From assembly GCF_003574625.1 (NCBI RefSeq), contig NZ_QNUJ01000012.1:1-64000 (forward strand): a stretch of 64,000 nucleotides of DNA, read 5' to 3'. Of the stretch, positions 44,280-53,950 are shown in pieces; the stretch's first letter is position 1; every line of letters begins with the position of its first letter. The notes below the pieces were generated by a model, which was not told where the DNA came from, made no database searches, and was given only the letters and a program-made list of their open reading frames with translations. This DNA comes from Shinella zoogloeoides. GTDB lineage: Bacteria > Pseudomonadota > Alphaproteobacteria > Rhizobiales > Rhizobiaceae. Made by a program: the position numbers and the translations under genes.

Positions 44280-45083
44280 CTATGCGGCCGCTATTTCGTT
44301 TGCCCCGGTGATCAGGCGGATCACTTCCTCGGGCGACGTTGTGGCTGTCTTTCTGCTTCCGGCGACACGCCCGCGCCGCATGATCCAGACGGTCTCGCAA
44401 AGCTCAAACACCTGGCGGAGATTGTGGCTGATGATCATGACCGCCATGCCCTGCTCCTTGAGGCGTTTGATGATGTCCTCGACGTGCTTTGTCTCCTGAA
44501 CACCAAGTGCTGCGGTCGGTTCGTCCATGATAACGAGCCGCGAACCCCAGCCGACGGCCCGGGCGATGGCGACCGTCTGGCGCTGGCCGCCGGAGAGGTT
44601 GAGGACAGCATCGTCGAGGCGGGGAATGTGGACGCCGGTCTTTGCCAGAAGCTCGATGGCCTTCTTCTTCATCCGGTCATGAGCGAGGAGGCTGAGCGGG
44701 CCAAGCCGCAGCCGAAAATCCTCGCGGCCGAGAAACAGGTTCGAGGCGACATCGAGATGGTCCGCAAGGGCCAGATTCTGATAGACCGTCTCGATCCCGA
44801 CCTTGCGCGCGTCGATCGGCGAACCGAACTGGCACTCCTGGCCGTCGAAGCGAATGGTTCCGCTGTCCGGTCGGATTGCGCCCGTCAGTGCTTTGACCAG
44901 CGTCGATTTGCCGGCCCCGTTATCCCCGACGAGCGCCACATGTTCACCCGGCCGGATGGAGAAGTCGACGCCATCGAGGGCGGCGACCCCACCATAGTGT
45001 TTGCTGATGCCACGCGCATCGAGGAGAAGCTCGCTCGCGCCGCTGGCGTTCTTGCCTTCCTGTGTCATCTTGGAATGCTGCAT
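44280..45083 (-). CDS. ABC sugar transporter ATPase (single-domain)
   Basis: A 267-residue ATPase with Walker A GDNGAGKST, signature NLSGGQRQTVAIARA and Walker B LVIMDEPTAALG, of the ribose/xylose-type importers. Only one nucleotide-binding domain is present, as in FrcA-like proteins. ATG 45083 follows AAAGGAGAG; the frame also reads from a GTG two codons upstream. Third gene of an operon read from 47141 leftwards. Confidence 0.88.
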   Translation of the reverse strand: MQHSKMTQEGKNASGASELLLDARGISKHYGGVAALDGVDFSIRPGEHVALVGDNGAGKSTLVKALTGAIRPDSGTIRFDGQECQFGSPIDARKVGIETVYQNLALADHLDVASNLFLGREDFRLRLGPLSLLAHDRMKKKAIELLAKTGVHIPRLDDAVLNLSGGQRQTVAIARAVGWGSRLVIMDEPTAALGVQETKHVEDIIKRLKEQGMAVMIISHNLRQVFELCETVWIMRRGRVAGSRKTATTSPEEVIRLITGANEIAAA

Positions 45084-45095
45084 GATCACTCTCCT

Positions 45096-46097
45096 TTACA
45101 CGCGGCTGAAGCGGCGCACGCGCAGCACATCGAGGCCCACCGCAACGAGGATGACGACACCGAGGGTCATCAGCTGGATGAACGGTGATATCTGAAGAAG
45201 GTCCATCCCGTTGCGGATCGTCGCCATCAGAATCGCGCCGAGCAGCGCACCCCAAATGCTCCCTCTGCCGCCGAACAGCGACGTGCCGCCGAGAACGACC
45301 GCGGCAATTGCATCAAGCTCGAGGCCCTGGGCGATCGTGCCGCCGGAGCTGTCGAGGCGGCCGATCAGGACGATTGCTGCAAGACCAGAACTCAAGCCTC
45401 CAATGAGGAAGGCTGCGATCTTATAAGGCGTGACACGAATACCGGCGAGCCGGGCAGCATCCTCGTTGCTTCCGATGGCGTAGATGTAGCGCCCCAGTTT
45501 CGTCTGCTTGAGGATGAATGCCATGATGACGAAGTAGGCCAGCATGATGATGACCGGAACCGGGACGAAACCGACATCGCCGCGGCCGAGGAACGCAATC
45601 AGGTCCGGCATCGGCGACGAATCGAAGCCGCCAGTGAGGTGAAGTCCCAAGCCTCGCCAGAGCGAAAGTCCGGCAAGCGTTACGATAAAGGCGGGCAGTC
45701 GGAAAACGGCAACGAGGAAGCCGTTGAACAAACCCACCGCGCCGCCGATGCCTATCGCCAGGGCGATGGCGAGGTAGGGATCGAGGCCCGTATGGACCAT
45801 CAGCATCCCGACGACGGCGCCGGCAAGCGCAGCGACCGAAGCTGTCGCCAGGTCGATTTGGCCGGTCAGGATAACGAATGTCTGCCCGCCGGCAAGAATG
45901 GCGACGACCGCGGTCTGGACCAGGATCGTAAGAAGGTTGTCGGTGGTCAGGAAGTAAGGTGATGCGAAGCTGAGCAGCGTGACAACAAGAACCACCCCGC
46001 ACCCCGCGCCGAGCCAGTCCATTTTCAAAAGGCGACCGAAGCCGGATGCGGGCGCAGGCTTGTTAGCCTGACCGCGCGATTGAACGGCAGTATTCAT
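45096..46097 (-). CDS. ABC sugar permease (ribose/xylose type)
   Basis: A 333-residue permease with about nine hydrophobic segments. ILVQTAVVAILAGGQTFVILTGQIDLATASVAALAGA and YAIGSNEDAARLAGIRVTPYKIAAFLIGGLSSGLAAIVLIGR are the family signatures. It forms the channel for the sugar or cyclitol bound by the upstream binding protein. It is 12 bases from the ATPase gene. Confidence 0.9.
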   Translation of the reverse strand: MNTAVQSRGQANKPAPASGFGRLLKMDWLGAGCGVVLVVTLLSFASPYFLTTDNLLTILVQTAVVAILAGGQTFVILTGQIDLATASVAALAGAVVGMLMVHTGLDPYLAIALAIGIGGAVGLFNGFLVAVFRLPAFIVTLAGLSLWRGLGLHLTGGFDSSPMPDLIAFLGRGDVGFVPVPVIIMLAYFVIMAFILKQTKLGRYIYAIGSNEDAARLAGIRVTPYKIAAFLIGGLSSGLAAIVLIGRLDSSGGTIAQGLELDAIAAVVLGGTSLFGGRGSIWGALLGAILMATIRNGMDLLQISPFIQLMTLGVVILVAVGLDVLRVRRFSRV

Positions 46098-46169
46098 GAT
46101 ACGACCCTAGATCTCGAAGTGATGTGGACGGGCGGATCGGCGAGTGCGCCGGCCCGCCCGATCGGCCGC

Positions 46170-47141
46170 TCAGAGCGAGCCGAGGTGGTTGTCCTGAACA
46201 TACTTTTCCAGGTTGTCCGGGACGACGACCGCGTGGCCGGTGTCGATACGCTCTTCGACTTTCTCGCCGCGCGCGGCCTGGATGGCGGCAGTAACGCCCT
46301 TGAAGCCTTGCATATAGAGCAACTGGGCGATGTCGCACTGGACCCATCCGAGCTTCATCTGCTTGAGGGCGTCAGGGGCGCCGTCGAAGCCGACGATCTT
46401 GATTTCGCCTGCTGTCTTGCGAGCCGCCTTCAGCGCGGCGATCGCGCCCATTGTGCCGCCGTCCCAGGCATTCGCGATGACGGAGACTTCAGGGTGAGCG
46501 CGAAGCAGCGCCTCGACCCCGTTCTGGGCTTCTGTCTGGTCCCATTTCGTCTGGACCTCGTAGATCGTGACGTTGGGCTTCAGGTCCTTGAGGGCTTTCA
46601 CGAAGCCATCGTGTCGATCACGGCCCGTCGATTGACCCAGCGAGCCGTTCACGAGGATCATGCTGCCGTTGTCATCGATGTTTTCCGCGACCCATTTGCC
46701 TTGCGCCGCCGCCGCCGCGAGATTGTCGGTCGCGACGAAGCTGGTGACCTTGGCGCCATAGATTGCGGTATCGATCGCGACGACAGGGATATTCCGTTCG
46801 ATCGCCTTCTCCACGGCTGGAGTAACGCCCGATGAGTCGGCCGGCGCGATGGCAAGCGCGTTCACTTTGCGATTGATCATGTTCTCGATTGTCGCCAACT
46901 GGCCGCCGAGATCGTTCGCGGCCGACGGGCCGACGGTAATCAACTCCACGCCGGCTTCCTTCGCGGCGTCGGCGGCGCCCTGGCTGATCAGGATCCAGCC
47001 CTGATTGGTCGCTGACTTGGTGACGTAGCCGATCGTGAGATCCGCGGCGAAGGCTGCGGTCGACGACGCCAGGGCTACGATTGCGGCAATTGAAACGCCC
47101 TTGAGATAGCGGGCAAGCGTGGACTGTCTTCCTGTGCGCAT
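46170..47141 (-). CDS. Periplasmic sugar-binding protein (ribose type)
   Basis: A 323-residue family 2 binding protein with a signal peptide ending in STAAFAADL. LTIGYVTKSATNQGWILISQGAADAAKEAGVEL opens the ribose-type fold, with NALAIAPADSSG and ANAWDGGTMGAIAALKAA later. ATG 47141 has GGGAGG upstream. A candidate operator (copy 3) lies about 110 bases upstream. Ligand unknown; ribose, xylitol or an inositol are possible. Confidence 0.9.
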   Translation of the reverse strand: MRTGRQSTLARYLKGVSIAAIVALASSTAAFAADLTIGYVTKSATNQGWILISQGAADAAKEAGVELITVGPSAANDLGGQLATIENMINRKVNALAIAPADSSGVTPAVEKAIERNIPVVAIDTAIYGAKVTSFVATDNLAAAAAQGKWVAENIDDNGSMILVNGSLGQSTGRDRHDGFVKALKDLKPNVTIYEVQTKWDQTEAQNGVEALLRAHPEVSVIANAWDGGTMGAIAALKAARKTAGEIKIVGFDGAPDALKQMKLGWVQCDIAQLLYMQGFKGVTAAIQAARGEKVEERIDTGHAVVVPDNLEKYVQDNHLGSL

Positions 47142-47251
47142 ACGATCCTCCCGTTGATGCACATTGCTGGTCCTGGCCCGCGCGATTTCAGGAAGCCTCC
47201 CGGTCGATCGAGCGTCCATCAGCGTCCCATTACTAGCGCACGAAAATTCAT

Positions 47252-47269
47252 TATGTCAACGTAGTCATA
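47252..47269. promoter_or_regulatory. Operator copy 3 (polyol regulon)
   Basis: TATGTCAACGTAGTCATA, the exact reverse complement of copy 2, located about 110 bases upstream of the sugar-binding protein on the minus strand. TTGACA on that strand is a possible -35 element. Confidence 0.65.
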
Positions 47270-47454
47270 TTATTCTGTCTGAGTGCCTGTCGTGAAAGGC
47301 ATGCCGATGCAGGGGAGAAACGAAGCCACTCCTTCGTTCCAAACCAACCCATACGGTATAATAAAAACAATGGTATCAATCGCCTAGTCGCTTTCGTCGG
47401 CACGCCGATGGAGCGCACTACGCTGCAATCGTGGAGTGTCTCTTCAGTCAAAAG

Positions 47455-47474
47455 CATGACTACGTTGACATATG
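47455..47474. promoter_or_regulatory. Operator copy 4 (polyol regulon)
   Basis: CATGACTACGTTGACATATG, identical to copy 2 over 17 of 18 core bases, 265 bases upstream of smoF on the plus strand. Confidence 0.65.
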
Positions 47475-47738
47475 AACCGACTTCGGATATGGATGCCGGC
47501 GCGTTCATAGAGGACGCGACGAGTGGCGCGCTGCTCGACGGAGGGCCGCTACGCAGCGGTCGCCCTGGGGAGATGACAGGTCATATGTGAGGAAGTGGGC
47601 TGCGTCGTTCGTGCTTTGGTACGGCAGCGTGGTTCTTGAGCCGTTTGTCGGCGGGTCTGACCTGTTCTCCGCAGAATATCCGTGTCTCGTCGCGCCGACG
47701 CAATGAGGATCGACCTAGCTCGAAATTTAGGGGGGTAC

Positions 47739-48611
47739 ATGGCTACGCAAAACACGCGAATGCTGGCGCGCATGATGATGGCGCCGTCCGTAGGGCTGCT
47801 CTTGATCTGGATGATCGTGCCCTTGGTGATGACCTTGTGGTTCTCGTTTCAGAACTACAATCTTCTCAACCCCGCCAACGTGAGCTTCGCGGGCTTGTTC
47901 AATTACAAGTATTTCTACACCGACCCGGCGTTCTTCCAGTCGATCTGGAACACGCTTGCTATTGTTCTCGGCGTGCTCTGTATCACCGTGACGGGAGGCA
48001 TCGCGCTCGCGCTGCTGATCGATCAGCCAATCGTGGGGCAGGGGCTCGTTCGTATCCTTGTAATCTCTCCGTTCTTCGTGATGCCGCCCGTTGCGGCGCT
48101 CGTCTGGAAGAACATGATCATGCACCCTGGATATGGGGTCCTCGCCGACATCAATCGCGCCTTGGGGTTGCAGCCGGTCGACTGGTTTGCACAATACCCA
48201 CTCCTGTCGATCGTGATCATCGTGGCATGGCAGTGGCTGCCGTTCTCCACGCTGATCCTGCTGACCGCCCTTCAATCGTTGGATACCGAACAGAAGGAAG
48301 CGGCCGAGATGGATGGAGCTGGCGCGCTCAATCGGTTCTTCTATCTAACCGTTCCCCATCTCGCTCGCTCCGTCACCGTGGTGATCCTGATCCAGACCAT
48401 CTTCCTGCTGGGTGTTTATGCGGAGATCCTGGTCACGACCAACGGCGGGCCGGGTTACGCCTCGACCAATCTGCCATTCCTGATCTATCGCACCGCGCTC
48501 CTCGGTTATGATGTCGGTGGCGCATCCGCAGGCGGTATTATCGCTGTAATCCTCGCCAACATCGTCGCCTTCTTCCTGATGCGCGCTGTTGGCAAAAATC
48601 TCGACAAGTAG
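47739..48611 (+). CDS. smoF: Polyol ABC permease SmoF-like
   Basis: A 290-residue CUT1 permease with RMLARMMMAPSVGLLLIWMIVP and IALALLIDQPIVGQGLVRILVISPFFVMPPVAALVWKN, characteristic of sorbitol/mannitol permease SmoF. The EAA loop is EAAEMDGAGALNRFFYLTVPHL. ATG 47739 fits the family start. It begins the operon smoF-smoG-smoK. Confidence 0.85.
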   Translation: MATQNTRMLARMMMAPSVGLLLIWMIVPLVMTLWFSFQNYNLLNPANVSFAGLFNYKYFYTDPAFFQSIWNTLAIVLGVLCITVTGGIALALLIDQPIVGQGLVRILVISPFFVMPPVAALVWKNMIMHPGYGVLADINRALGLQPVDWFAQYPLLSIVIIVAWQWLPFSTLILLTALQSLDTEQKEAAEMDGAGALNRFFYLTVPHLARSVTVVILIQTIFLLGVYAEILVTTNGGPGYASTNLPFLIYRTALLGYDVGGASAGGIIAVILANIVAFFLMRAVGKNLDK

Positions 48612-48622
48612 GAGGAACGATC

Positions 48623-49447
48623 ATGGCTCGAGCAGTTTCCAAGAAGAAGGTGGCCGTGGTCACCGTCATCGCGTGGATCGTGGCACTCATCATCTTTTTC
48701 CCGATCCTCTATACCATCATCACCAGCTTCAAGTCGGAATCGGAAGCCATCACCGGCTTCAACCTCATCCCCTCGGGCACGCTCGAGAGCTACGCCGCGG
48801 TGGAGGCCCAGAGCGGTTACTTCAAGTTCTTCCTGAACTCGGTGGTACTGTCACTCGGCTCAACCCTAATTGCTCTGCTGATCGGTGTGCCGGCAGCCTG
48901 GTCGATGGCGTTCGCGCCGTCGAACAGGACGAAGGATATCCTGATGTGGATGCTGTCCACGAAGATGATGCCTGCCGTTGCGGTGCTGGTGCCGTTCTAT
49001 CTGATGTTCCGGGATTTGGGCCTGCTCGATAGCCGGGTAGGGCTCACGGTGATGTTGACGATGATCAACCTGCCGATCGTCATCTGGATGCTCTACACCT
49101 ATTTCCGGGAGATCCCCGGCGAGATCCTGGAAGCGGCCCGCATGGACGGGGCGACGCTTTGGGGCGAGGTGGTCTATGTCCTAACCCCCATGGCGGTTCC
49201 GGGGATCGCGTCCACGATGTTGCTGAACATCATCCTGGCGTGGAACGAAGCATTCTGGACGCTCCGTTTGACCACGACGAACGCTGCGCCGCTGACCACG
49301 TTCATTGCCTCGTTCTCCAGCCCGCAGGGTCTCTTCTGGGCGAAGCTTTCAGCGGCTTCGACGCTCGCCATCGCCCCCATCCTGATAATGGGGTGGTTCA
49401 GCCAAAAACAGCTTGTCCGCGGCCTGACCTTCGGCGCCGTGAAGTAA
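48623..49447 (+). CDS. smoG: Polyol ABC permease SmoG-like
   Basis: A 274-residue partner permease, with [20 protein letters not shown] near the N-terminus and the EAA loop [28 protein letters not shown]. It follows smoF by 11 bases with GGAGG upstream of the start. Confidence 0.88.
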   Translation: MARAVSKKKVAVVTVIAWIVALIIFFPILYTIITSFKSESEAITGFNLIPSGTLESYAAVEAQSGYFKFFLNSVVLSLGSTLIALLIGVPAAWSMAFAPSNRTKDILMWMLSTKMMPAVAVLVPFYLMFRDLGLLDSRVGLTVMLTMINLPIVIWMLYTYFREIPGEILEAARMDGATLWGEVVYVLTPMAVPGIASTMLLNIILAWNEAFWTLRLTTTNAAPLTTFIASFSSPQGLFWAKLSAASTLAIAPILIMGWFSQKQLVRGLTFGAVK

Positions 49448-49470
49448 ACGAAAATCGGTGGAGGAAACCC

Positions 49471-50472
49471 ATGGGCAATATCGTTCTCAAGAAAGTCAAC
49501 AAGTCCTTCGGCGCAACGCAGGTCATTCCGGGCATCGATCTCACCATAGAGGACGGCGAGTTCGTCGTCTTCGTTGGCCCGTCCGGCTGTGGTAAATCCA
49601 CGCTTCTGCGTCTCATAGCGGGCCTCGAGGATACCACGAGCGGGGCCATCGAGATCGACGGCAAGGATGTGACCGCGGCCGCGCCTGCCAAGCGCGGGCT
49701 CGCAATGGTCTTTCAGTCCTACGCACTCTATCCGCACATGAGCGTCGCCAAGAACATCGCCTTCCCCCTGAAGATGGCGAAGATGTCGCAGGCGGCGATA
49801 GACAAGAAGGTCGCCGACGCTGCGCGCGTCCTTAACCTCACCAACTATCTCGAGCGCCGACCGGGCCAACTGTCGGGCGGCCAGCGCCAGCGTGTCGCCA
49901 TCGGTCGGGCGATCGTGCGCGAACCATCCGCTTTTCTCTTCGACGAGCCGTTGTCGAATCTTGACGCTGCGCTGCGCGGCACCATGCGGCTGGAAATCAG
50001 CGAACTGCATCACCAGCTGAAAACGACGATGATCTATGTCACGCACGACCAGGTCGAGGCCATGACCATGGCGGACAAGATCGTTGTGCTCAATGCCGGC
50101 AATATCGAACAGGTCGGGTCCCCTATGGAACTCTACCATCGGCCGAACAACCTCTTTGTCGCCGGGTTTATCGGCTCGCCGAAGATGAACCTCATCACCG
50201 GCAATATAGCCGTCCCGTTCAATGCGCAGACGATCGGCGTCCGCCCCGAACATATTGCGATCTCCAATACCGAGGGCGCATGGAGGGGTTCTGTCGGAGT
50301 CGCGGAACATCTTGGAGCCGACACCTTCGTCTATGTTCACACGGAGCAGGCCGGCAATGTGACAGTGCGTGCGCCCGGCAACATCGAGATCAGGCATGGC
50401 GACGTCGTGTACTTGACACCCGATCCCGACCATATCCATCGCTTCGATCGGGACGGGCTGGCAATTCGCTAG
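49471..50472 (+). CDS. smoK: Polyol ABC ATPase SmoK-like
   Basis: A 333-residue MalK-type ATPase. Walker A is GPSGCGKST, the signature is [14 protein letters not shown] and Walker B is [12 protein letters not shown]; a C-terminal regulatory domain follows ([10 protein letters not shown]). GGAGG precedes ATG 49471. It ends the smoFGK operon. The binding protein smoE is not next to it but lies beyond the LacI gene. Confidence 0.9.
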   Translation: MGNIVLKKVNKSFGATQVIPGIDLTIEDGEFVVFVGPSGCGKSTLLRLIAGLEDTTSGAIEIDGKDVTAAAPAKRGLAMVFQSYALYPHMSVAKNIAFPLKMAKMSQAAIDKKVADAARVLNLTNYLERRPGQLSGGQRQRVAIGRAIVREPSAFLFDEPLSNLDAALRGTMRLEISELHHQLKTTMIYVTHDQVEAMTMADKIVVLNAGNIEQVGSPMELYHRPNNLFVAGFIGSPKMNLITGNIAVPFNAQTIGVRPEHIAISNTEGAWRGSVGVAEHLGADTFVYVHTEQAGNVTVRAPGNIEIRHGDVVYLTPDPDHIHRFDRDGLAIR

Positions 50473-50597
50473 CGGCTAGTTTGGCGCGTCACTGCAATAT
50501 CGCACCGGGCGCGCTCCAGAAGGAAATCCTCCGATTAGGGTCGTCTTGGTCGTTCCTTATCGGAGGATTGGTTGTTGTGGCTTTGGCGTCGGACGGA

Positions 50598-51668
50598 CTA
50601 CCGTTCTTCGAAGAACGGACCCCGAATCTCGCCCGACCCGCGAATGATCAGATGCGTGCTGAGCATTTGTGCGGATGGCTCCGGGGTTTCGCCATTCATG
50701 CGCTTCAGGAGAAGCTCCGCCGCAGTCTTTCCAATCAAGGCGGGGTCCTGCGCGATCACGGTGAGGCCGGGTTCGATCAGGTCGGCACCATCGAAGCCAT
50801 CGAAGCCAACGATTGCGATCTGCTTGCGCTTGCCCAGGGCGAAAACAGCGCGCATCGCCGGTGCGCAAAGCGCATTCTGCGCGACAAACAGCGCCGTGAT
50901 TGCGGGATCCGCCGCCAACATCCTCTCTGTTGCGCTTTGGACAGCGACCGCGTCGGGAAAACCCTGCAGGATGATCCCTGGGTCCAGTTCGATGTTTGCG
51001 CCGGCTGCGGCGTCCTCGTATCCTGCTAGTCGCAACTGAGAAGAGGCGACTGTCGGCCAATCGCCGATGAATCCGATACGCCGATGGCCATGGCGGATAA
51101 GATGATCGACGCCGATCTTCGCGCCTTTCCGATTTTCGGAGACCACCGAATCGACATTCAGAAATGCCGGAGGCCGGTCGATGATGACGACATGCGTTCC
51201 TGCTGCCATCTCCGTGCGAAGATAGCCCTGGTCGTGACTCGCCGGCATGATCACGAGGCCATCAACACGTCGCTTGGAAAAAGCGTGGACTGCGGCCCTT
51301 TCCCGATCGGACTCCTCGTCCGTCGATGCGAGGAATACGGCGACGCCAGTTTCTCGAAAAACATCCTCAACGGCGCGGTGAACAGCCGCGGAGAAAGGGT
51401 TGGAAATATCAACAAGGATAACGCCGACAGCGGAGGAATTGGCTCCGGCTCGCAGCTGGCTCGCGGCGAGATTGTGTCGGTAGTTGAGGCGCTGAATCGC
51501 CTCGTTTACGCGCAGTGAGATCGTTTCGGAAATGTATCTCTCACCGTTGATAACCCGCGAAACAGTTTTGATGCTGACATCCGCCAGCGCTGCAACATCG
51601 CGCATTGTGGCCCGCTGCAAGGGTTTCGCAATCGTGGCCCTTTCTTTTTTGTTGACCCGTCCCGTCAT
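50598..51668 (-). CDS. LacI-family transcriptional regulator
   Basis: A 356-residue regulator with an N-terminal LacI helix-turn-helix (TMRDVAALADVSIKTVSRVINGERYISETI) and a periplasmic-binding-like sensor (VGVILVDISNPFSAAVHRAVED, GLVIMPASHDQ, RRIGFIGDW, AIVGFDGFDGADLI). ATG 51668 is favoured, with GAGGA upstream; an earlier in-frame ATG lies at 51698. It is divergent from smoE and between smoK and smoE, so it is the main candidate for the shared polyol operator, whose central CG is usual for LacI sites. Confidence 0.9.
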   Translation of the reverse strand: MTGRVNKKERATIAKPLQRATMRDVAALADVSIKTVSRVINGERYISETISLRVNEAIQRLNYRHNLAASQLRAGANSSAVGVILVDISNPFSAAVHRAVEDVFRETGVAVFLASTDEESDRERAAVHAFSKRRVDGLVIMPASHDQGYLRTEMAAGTHVVIIDRPPAFLNVDSVVSENRKGAKIGVDHLIRHGHRRIGFIGDWPTVASSQLRLAGYEDAAAGANIELDPGIILQGFPDAVAVQSATERMLAADPAITALFVAQNALCAPAMRAVFALGKRKQIAIVGFDGFDGADLIEPGLTVIAQDPALIGKTAAELLLKRMNGETPEPSAQMLSTHLIIRGSGEIRGPFFEER

Positions 51669-52160
51669 CGTCCTCGAACTTTCCCGCCTATTCGCCAAGT
51701 AGTCTTATCGTGATCCGTTACGAATGGCACCATTCGTCGATCGATTACACTGCCAACCACCGTGAATCTTCGATGGGGTTAGCCGCCTCAAACGCCGGTC
51801 AGCAGATTTGAAGGTTCCTACCATAGTGGCATTCGTGTCCGGTTGATTTGATTGAAGGCGCCTTCGCCTTTCAATGGCTGGCTTCCCGCGAGTACGCCAA
51901 CTTCGTGGATGCTCACGGCAGCCATTTCCTTTTAAAGCCTCCCTTGGTCTCTATGCAGACACCAGCGTTCATTGGTAAAACTCGTAATTTGACATGTCAA
52001 CGTAGTCATCACTGAGAGCACGCCATTCAAGCCTTGTACGCAGGACAAAAGTAGAGAGTGATAAAACATGATTGACAACGTAAGACATAGTCCCTTATGT
52101 TTTTGTGGAGCCGCACTCGGGGGCATTGTGCCGGTCGGCGGCGAAAGGGAGGAAGTCTGA
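51669..52160. promoter_or_regulatory. Divergent lacI-smoE promoter region
   Basis: No gene in these 492 bases. Operator copy 5 lies at 51994. At 51989-52000 TTGACATGTCAA is a perfect palindrome that would give back-to-back -35 hexamers to both genes. At about 51851-51875 a hairpin pairs ATTGA-AGGCG with CGCCTTTCAAT. Confidence 0.55.
51994..52009. promoter_or_regulatory. Operator copy 5 (polyol regulon)
   Basis: ATGTCAACGTAGTCAT, matching the 16 central bases of copy 3 exactly, between the LacI gene and smoE, 150 bases before smoE. Confidence 0.65.
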
Positions 52161-53474
52161 ATGAAGCGCTTGAGTCTGATGCTTGGTGGCTGCGTTGCGG
52201 CCATGTTCTCGGTGGCTGCACACGCTGAATCGCTGACGATCGCGACGGTCAACACCGGAGACCTGACGCGTATGCAGCAGCTGTCCGAGGAATTCACGAA
52301 GAACAACCCGGATATCCAGCTCAACTGGGTCACGTTGGAGGAGGGAGTTCTTCGCGAGCGCCTGACCACCGACATCGCCACCGAGGGCGGCCAGTACGAC
52401 GTCATGAACATCGGCACTTATGAGGTGCCGATCTGGGCCAAGCAGGGTTGGATCCTGCCGCTCGACAAACTCGGCGCCGACTATGATATCGACGATTTGC
52501 TCCCCGGCGTTCGCAGCGCGTTGTCCCTGGACGGGAAGCTTTACGCGGCTCCGTTCTACGGCGAGTCCGCCATGATCATGTACCGCACAGACATGTTCGA
52601 AAAGGCCGGGCTCAAGATGCCGGAAGCCCCGACCTGGGAATTCATCGCCGATGCTGCCCGCAAGATGACCGACCGCTCAACGGGCGTGAACGGCATCTGC
52701 CTGCGCGGCAAGGCCGGCTGGGGTGAAAACATGGCCCTGCTGACCACGATGACGAACACCTTCGGCGGTCGCTGGTTCGACGAAAACTGGCAGCCCCAGT
52801 TCGACAAGCCGGAGTGGAAGGAAACGCTTCAGTTCTACGCAGACCTGATGAAGGATGCCGGCCCGGTCGGCGCATCCTCGAACGGCTTCAATGAAAACCT
52901 CGCACTCTTCCAGCAGGGCAAGTGCGGGATGTGGATCGACGCCACTGTTGCGGCATCCTTCGTCTCGAATCCGAAGGAATCGACGGTTGCCGACAAGGTC
53001 GGCTACGCCCTCTTCCCCACCAAGCAGGGAATCAATAATCACGGCAACTGGCTCTGGGCCTGGAGCCTGGCTGTCCCCGCGAGTTCGCAGAAGGCTGAAA
53101 TCGCGCAGAAGTTCATCGCCTGGGCGACGAGCAAGCAGTATACGGAGCTGGTCGCCTCCAAGGAGGGTTGGGCAAATGTTCCTCCGGGCACGCGCACCTC
53201 GCTCTACAAGAACCCGGAATACCTGAAGGCTGCGCCATTCGCAGAGCTGACGCTTTCAGCGATGAACGCCGCGGACATGACGAAGCCCTCGGTTCAGCCG
53301 GTCTCCTATATCGGTGGCCAGTTCGTCGCGATCCCCGAGTTCCAGGGCATCGGCACGACCGTCGGCCAGCTGTTCTCGGCGGTCATCGCAGGGCAGTCCT
53401 CTGTTGATGATGCGCTTGCACAGGCGCAGGCTGCGACCGTGCGCGAAATGACGCGCGCTGGATACATTAAATAA
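52161..53474 (+). CDS. smoE: Polyol-binding protein SmoE-like
   Basis: A 437-residue family 1 binding protein with a signal peptide ending in SVAAHAESL. LTIATVNTGDLTRMQQLSEEFTKNNPDIQLNWV and YDVMNIGTYEVPIWAKQGWILPLDKL are typical of sorbitol/mannitol binding proteins. It should serve the SmoFGK transporter, from which it is separated by the LacI gene. Ribosome site GGGAGGAAG. Confidence 0.87.
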   Translation: MKRLSLMLGGCVAAMFSVAAHAESLTIATVNTGDLTRMQQLSEEFTKNNPDIQLNWVTLEEGVLRERLTTDIATEGGQYDVMNIGTYEVPIWAKQGWILPLDKLGADYDIDDLLPGVRSALSLDGKLYAAPFYGESAMIMYRTDMFEKAGLKMPEAPTWEFIADAARKMTDRSTGVNGICLRGKAGWGENMALLTTMTNTFGGRWFDENWQPQFDKPEWKETLQFYADLMKDAGPVGASSNGFNENLALFQQGKCGMWIDATVAASFVSNPKESTVADKVGYALFPTKQGINNHGNWLWAWSLAVPASSQKAEIAQKFIAWATSKQYTELVASKEGWANVPPGTRTSLYKNPEYLKAAPFAELTLSAMNAADMTKPSVQPVSYIGGQFVAIPEFQGIGTTVGQLFSAVIAGQSSVDDALAQAQAATVREMTRAGYIK

Positions 53475-53500
53475 GTTCCTCCTCCCAGGGGAAAAGGCGG

Positions 53501-53529
53501 CCGTCCGGGCACACGTGCCCGGGCGGTTT
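53501..53529 (+). terminator. Intrinsic terminator after smoE
   Basis: CCGTCCGGGCAC and TGCCCGGGCGG form a GC-rich stem with a small loop, followed by TTT, 27 bases after smoE. Confidence 0.6.
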
Positions 53530-53716
53530 GCTCACGTTTATTCAATCAGGGCCGCTACTTAGTTTGTCGCCATGATCGATCCGGCTGATGCGACCAGTTA
53601 GCTTGGAAGCAAATTCCAAAGCACACATACGCGGCTACGGAGACCGCTGACTGGAGGACGCGGCGAAAAAGCCCGGCCGCTCCAAGTTCCATAAGGCATC
53701 TTATGCGATATGTTAT
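53530..53716. other. Spacer left of the insertion sequence
   Basis: No gene is seen. Some words (ATGCGAC and CAGTTAG at 53588-53600) resemble parts of the IS end in another order and may be chance. Confidence 0.3.
53712..53716. repeat. Target-site duplication, left copy (GTTAT)
   Basis: GTTAT abuts the left end and is repeated as GTTAT at 56258-56262 at the right end. Without the element the site reads GATATGTTATATC, an imperfect palindrome. Confidence 0.55.
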
Positions 53717-53770
53717 TGTCAAAGCTGAATAGAGGTGCGACGTCGCCAGCCAGTTAGAAATGCGACACTC
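53717..53770 (+). repeat. Left terminal inverted repeat of the IS
   Basis: It starts TGTCAAAGCT and contains GCCAGTTAGAAATGCGAC near the inner end. It pairs imperfectly with 56205-56257. Confidence 0.6.
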
Positions 53771-53950
53771 GGCATCTCGTCTGGCTCTGACGATCAGCCC
53801 CCGATCCGACCGGCTGGTCCGGGTTGCAAGGAAGGAGCGGGGGCGGGTGAGGGACACCTTCCTGCTTTAGCTTTCTCAGTAGCAATTGTTCCGTCGCCGC
53901 CTGATACTCTTTTGCACCTGCGTGGGGCAGGTAGGGGTCAAAGCCACACG

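Larger units (their letters stand above)
47142..47738. promoter_or_regulatory. Divergent promoter region between two ABC operons
   Basis: A 597-base spacer with no gene. It holds operator copies 3 and 4 facing opposite operons (see separate entries). On the minus strand TTGACA in copy 3 is followed after 18 bases by TAGTAA, a fair promoter for the binding-protein gene. Confidence 0.6.

Noticed and set aside
49174-50439. Minus-strand frame of 421 codons
   Set aside because: Antisense to the smoG end and the ATPase smoK, whose motifs are all intact.
53588-53600. IS-end-like words left of the insertion sequence
   Set aside because: ATGCGAC and CAGTTAG occur in the opposite order and without spacing; a relict end cannot be supported.
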